A stretch of 6,631 bases of DNA from NCBI GenBank assembly GCA_013696265.1, contig JACCYX010000007.1, positions 1 to 6,631 of the forward strand, given 5' to 3'. Below are positions 5,896 to 6,631 of the stretch, in pieces (the first letter of the stretch is position 1; each line of letters begins with the position of its first letter). Both the position numbers and the translations under genes were made by a program. The notes under the pieces were generated by a model that saw only the letters and a program-made list of their open reading frames with translations, was not told the origin of the DNA and did not search any database. The stretch is from Chloroflexia bacterium (GTDB lineage: Bacteria > Chloroflexota > Chloroflexia > Thermomicrobiales > UBA6265).

Positions 5896-6631
5896 GTGCC
5901 CGCCATCCCAACATCGATCATTGAGCCCGTCTGGGACCAGTTCAGCGCCCTGCTCCCGCCCCATCCCGATGACCATCCGCTCGGCTGCCATCGCCCCCGG
6001 ATTCCGGACCGGGTCGTGTTCGACAAGCTCGTCCAGGTCCTCGTCTTCGGCTGTGCCTCCTGGCGCATCGCCGACGCCACCTGCTCGGCGAGCACGTTGC
6101 GGCGGCGCCGTGATGAATGGATCGCCGCCGGCGTGGTGGACGAGTTGGCCGCCGTCGTCGAGGCGGCGTATGACCGAATGATCGGCCTGGCGCTGCACGA
6201 CCTGGCGGTCGATGGCTGCAGCACGGAAGCGCCCTGCGGCGGCGAGCGGGCGGGCCGAAGTCCCGTGGATCGGGGGAAACAGGGCCGCAAACGCTCGACC
6301 GTGGTCGAGGGCGCCGGCATCCCGCTGGGGACGGTGATCGCTCCCGCCGCCCGCCATGACTCCCCGCTGCTCGAACCAACGCTCGACCTTCTGGACCGGT
6401 TCGGCCCGTTTCCCGACCCGCCCACCGTCCACCTCGATCGGGGGGACGATTCGTCGCTGACGCGGGAGCGGTTGGCGCGGCGGGGGCTGGTCGGCGAGAT
6501 CTCGCCCCGCGGCAGACCGGCGCCGCTGGCGGCGAGCGGGCGGTGGGTGATCGAGCGGACGCATGCCTGGACCAATGCCCACAAGAAGCTCGTCTGGTGC
6601 ACCGAACGGCGCGAATGCGTGATCGCCTTCT
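5896..6631 (+). CDS. IS5-family DDE transposase, 3' partial
   Basis: Open frame of 245 codons from GTG 5896 to the right edge with no stop. The N-terminal part (VWDQFSALLPP, then RIPDRVVFDKLVQVLVFG and STLRRRRDEW, about residues 12-75) is the DNA-binding region typical of this IS5 branch. The catalytic core follows. Asp106 lies in LAVDGCSTEAPCGG, Asp181 in TVHLDRGDDSS and Glu220 in RWVIERTHAW, a full DDE triad. The conserved SPVDRGKQGRKRS and AGIPLGT blocks sit between the first and second Asp, and WCTERRE follows the Glu. Relatives I recall run about 260-280 residues, so perhaps 15-35 are outside the window. Two positions differ from the usual form: TEAPCGG where TKAPCGG is common, and LDRGDDS where LDxGYD is common. 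The triad is intact, so activity is possible but not shown. The enzyme would act on the ends of its own element. Confidence 0.9.
   Translation, partial: MPAIPTSIIEPVWDQFSALLPPHPDDHPLGCHRPRIPDRVVFDKLVQVLVFGCASWRIADATCSASTLRRRRDEWIAAGVVDELAAVVEAAYDRMIGLALHDLAVDGCSTEAPCGGERAGRSPVDRGKQGRKRSTVVEGAGIPLGTVIAPAARHDSPLLEPTLDLLDRFGPFPDPPTVHLDRGDDSSLTRERLARRGLVGEISPRGRPAPLAASGRWVIERTHAWTNAHKKLVWCTERRECVIAF
5896..6631 (+). mobile_element. IS5-type insertion sequence, partial, ends not resolved
   Basis: The presence of an IS is inferred from its transposase. The coordinates cover only the coding part seen. The left terminal repeat should fall upstream of 5896, somewhere in the gene-poor stretch, but the right end is outside the window. 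Neither the terminal inverted repeats nor a target-site duplication can be matched. Confidence 0.6.

Noticed and set aside
5788..6602. Two long minus-strand open frames of 264 and 244 codons
   Set aside because: Both are antisense to the transposase, whose DDE motifs and ribosome binding site are clear; the products are low-complexity and Arg/Pro/Ser-rich.

Overview
The window is a high-GC bacterial segment. Long transmembrane open frames, GTG starts, gene styles and an intergenic repeat with the core TTCGCTGCGCTCAG suggest Chloroflexota, perhaps Thermomicrobia. That taxonomic guess is inference; no rRNA or marker gene is present to confirm it.

Left part, plus strand (1-2401): two tandem beta-ketoacyl-ACP synthase II (FabF-type) genes. 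The first is cut by the left edge but keeps the whole Cys-His-Lys-His catalytic set. The second is complete (421 aa from GTG 1136) and overlaps the first by 4 bases (GTGA). It has Phe where the nucleophilic Cys should be, while both His and the Lys are kept. The layout resembles an active ketosynthase paired with an inactive partner, as in the KS-alpha/KS-beta (chain length factor) pairs of type II polyketide synthases and aryl polyene systems. It is the most interesting feature here.

Middle, minus strand (5386 down to 2555): three membrane-protein genes, transcribed leftward and converging on the ketosynthase pair. In transcription order they are an AI-2E family permease-like protein, a DUF2254 membrane protein, and a 50-aa two-helix protein of the lmo0937/DUF5670 type. 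The first two are 51 bases apart or less and probably form one transcript. The third lies after a 138-base gap and has its own strong ribosome binding site. The convergent junction (2402-2554) holds a short hairpin and an inverted repeat that may be a dispersed element.

Right part (5387-6631): a gene-poor stretch of about 500 bases with inverted repeats near the AI-2E gene, followed by an IS5-family DDE transposase on the plus strand that starts at GTG 5896 and runs off the right edge. No tRNA, rRNA or CRISPR array was seen.
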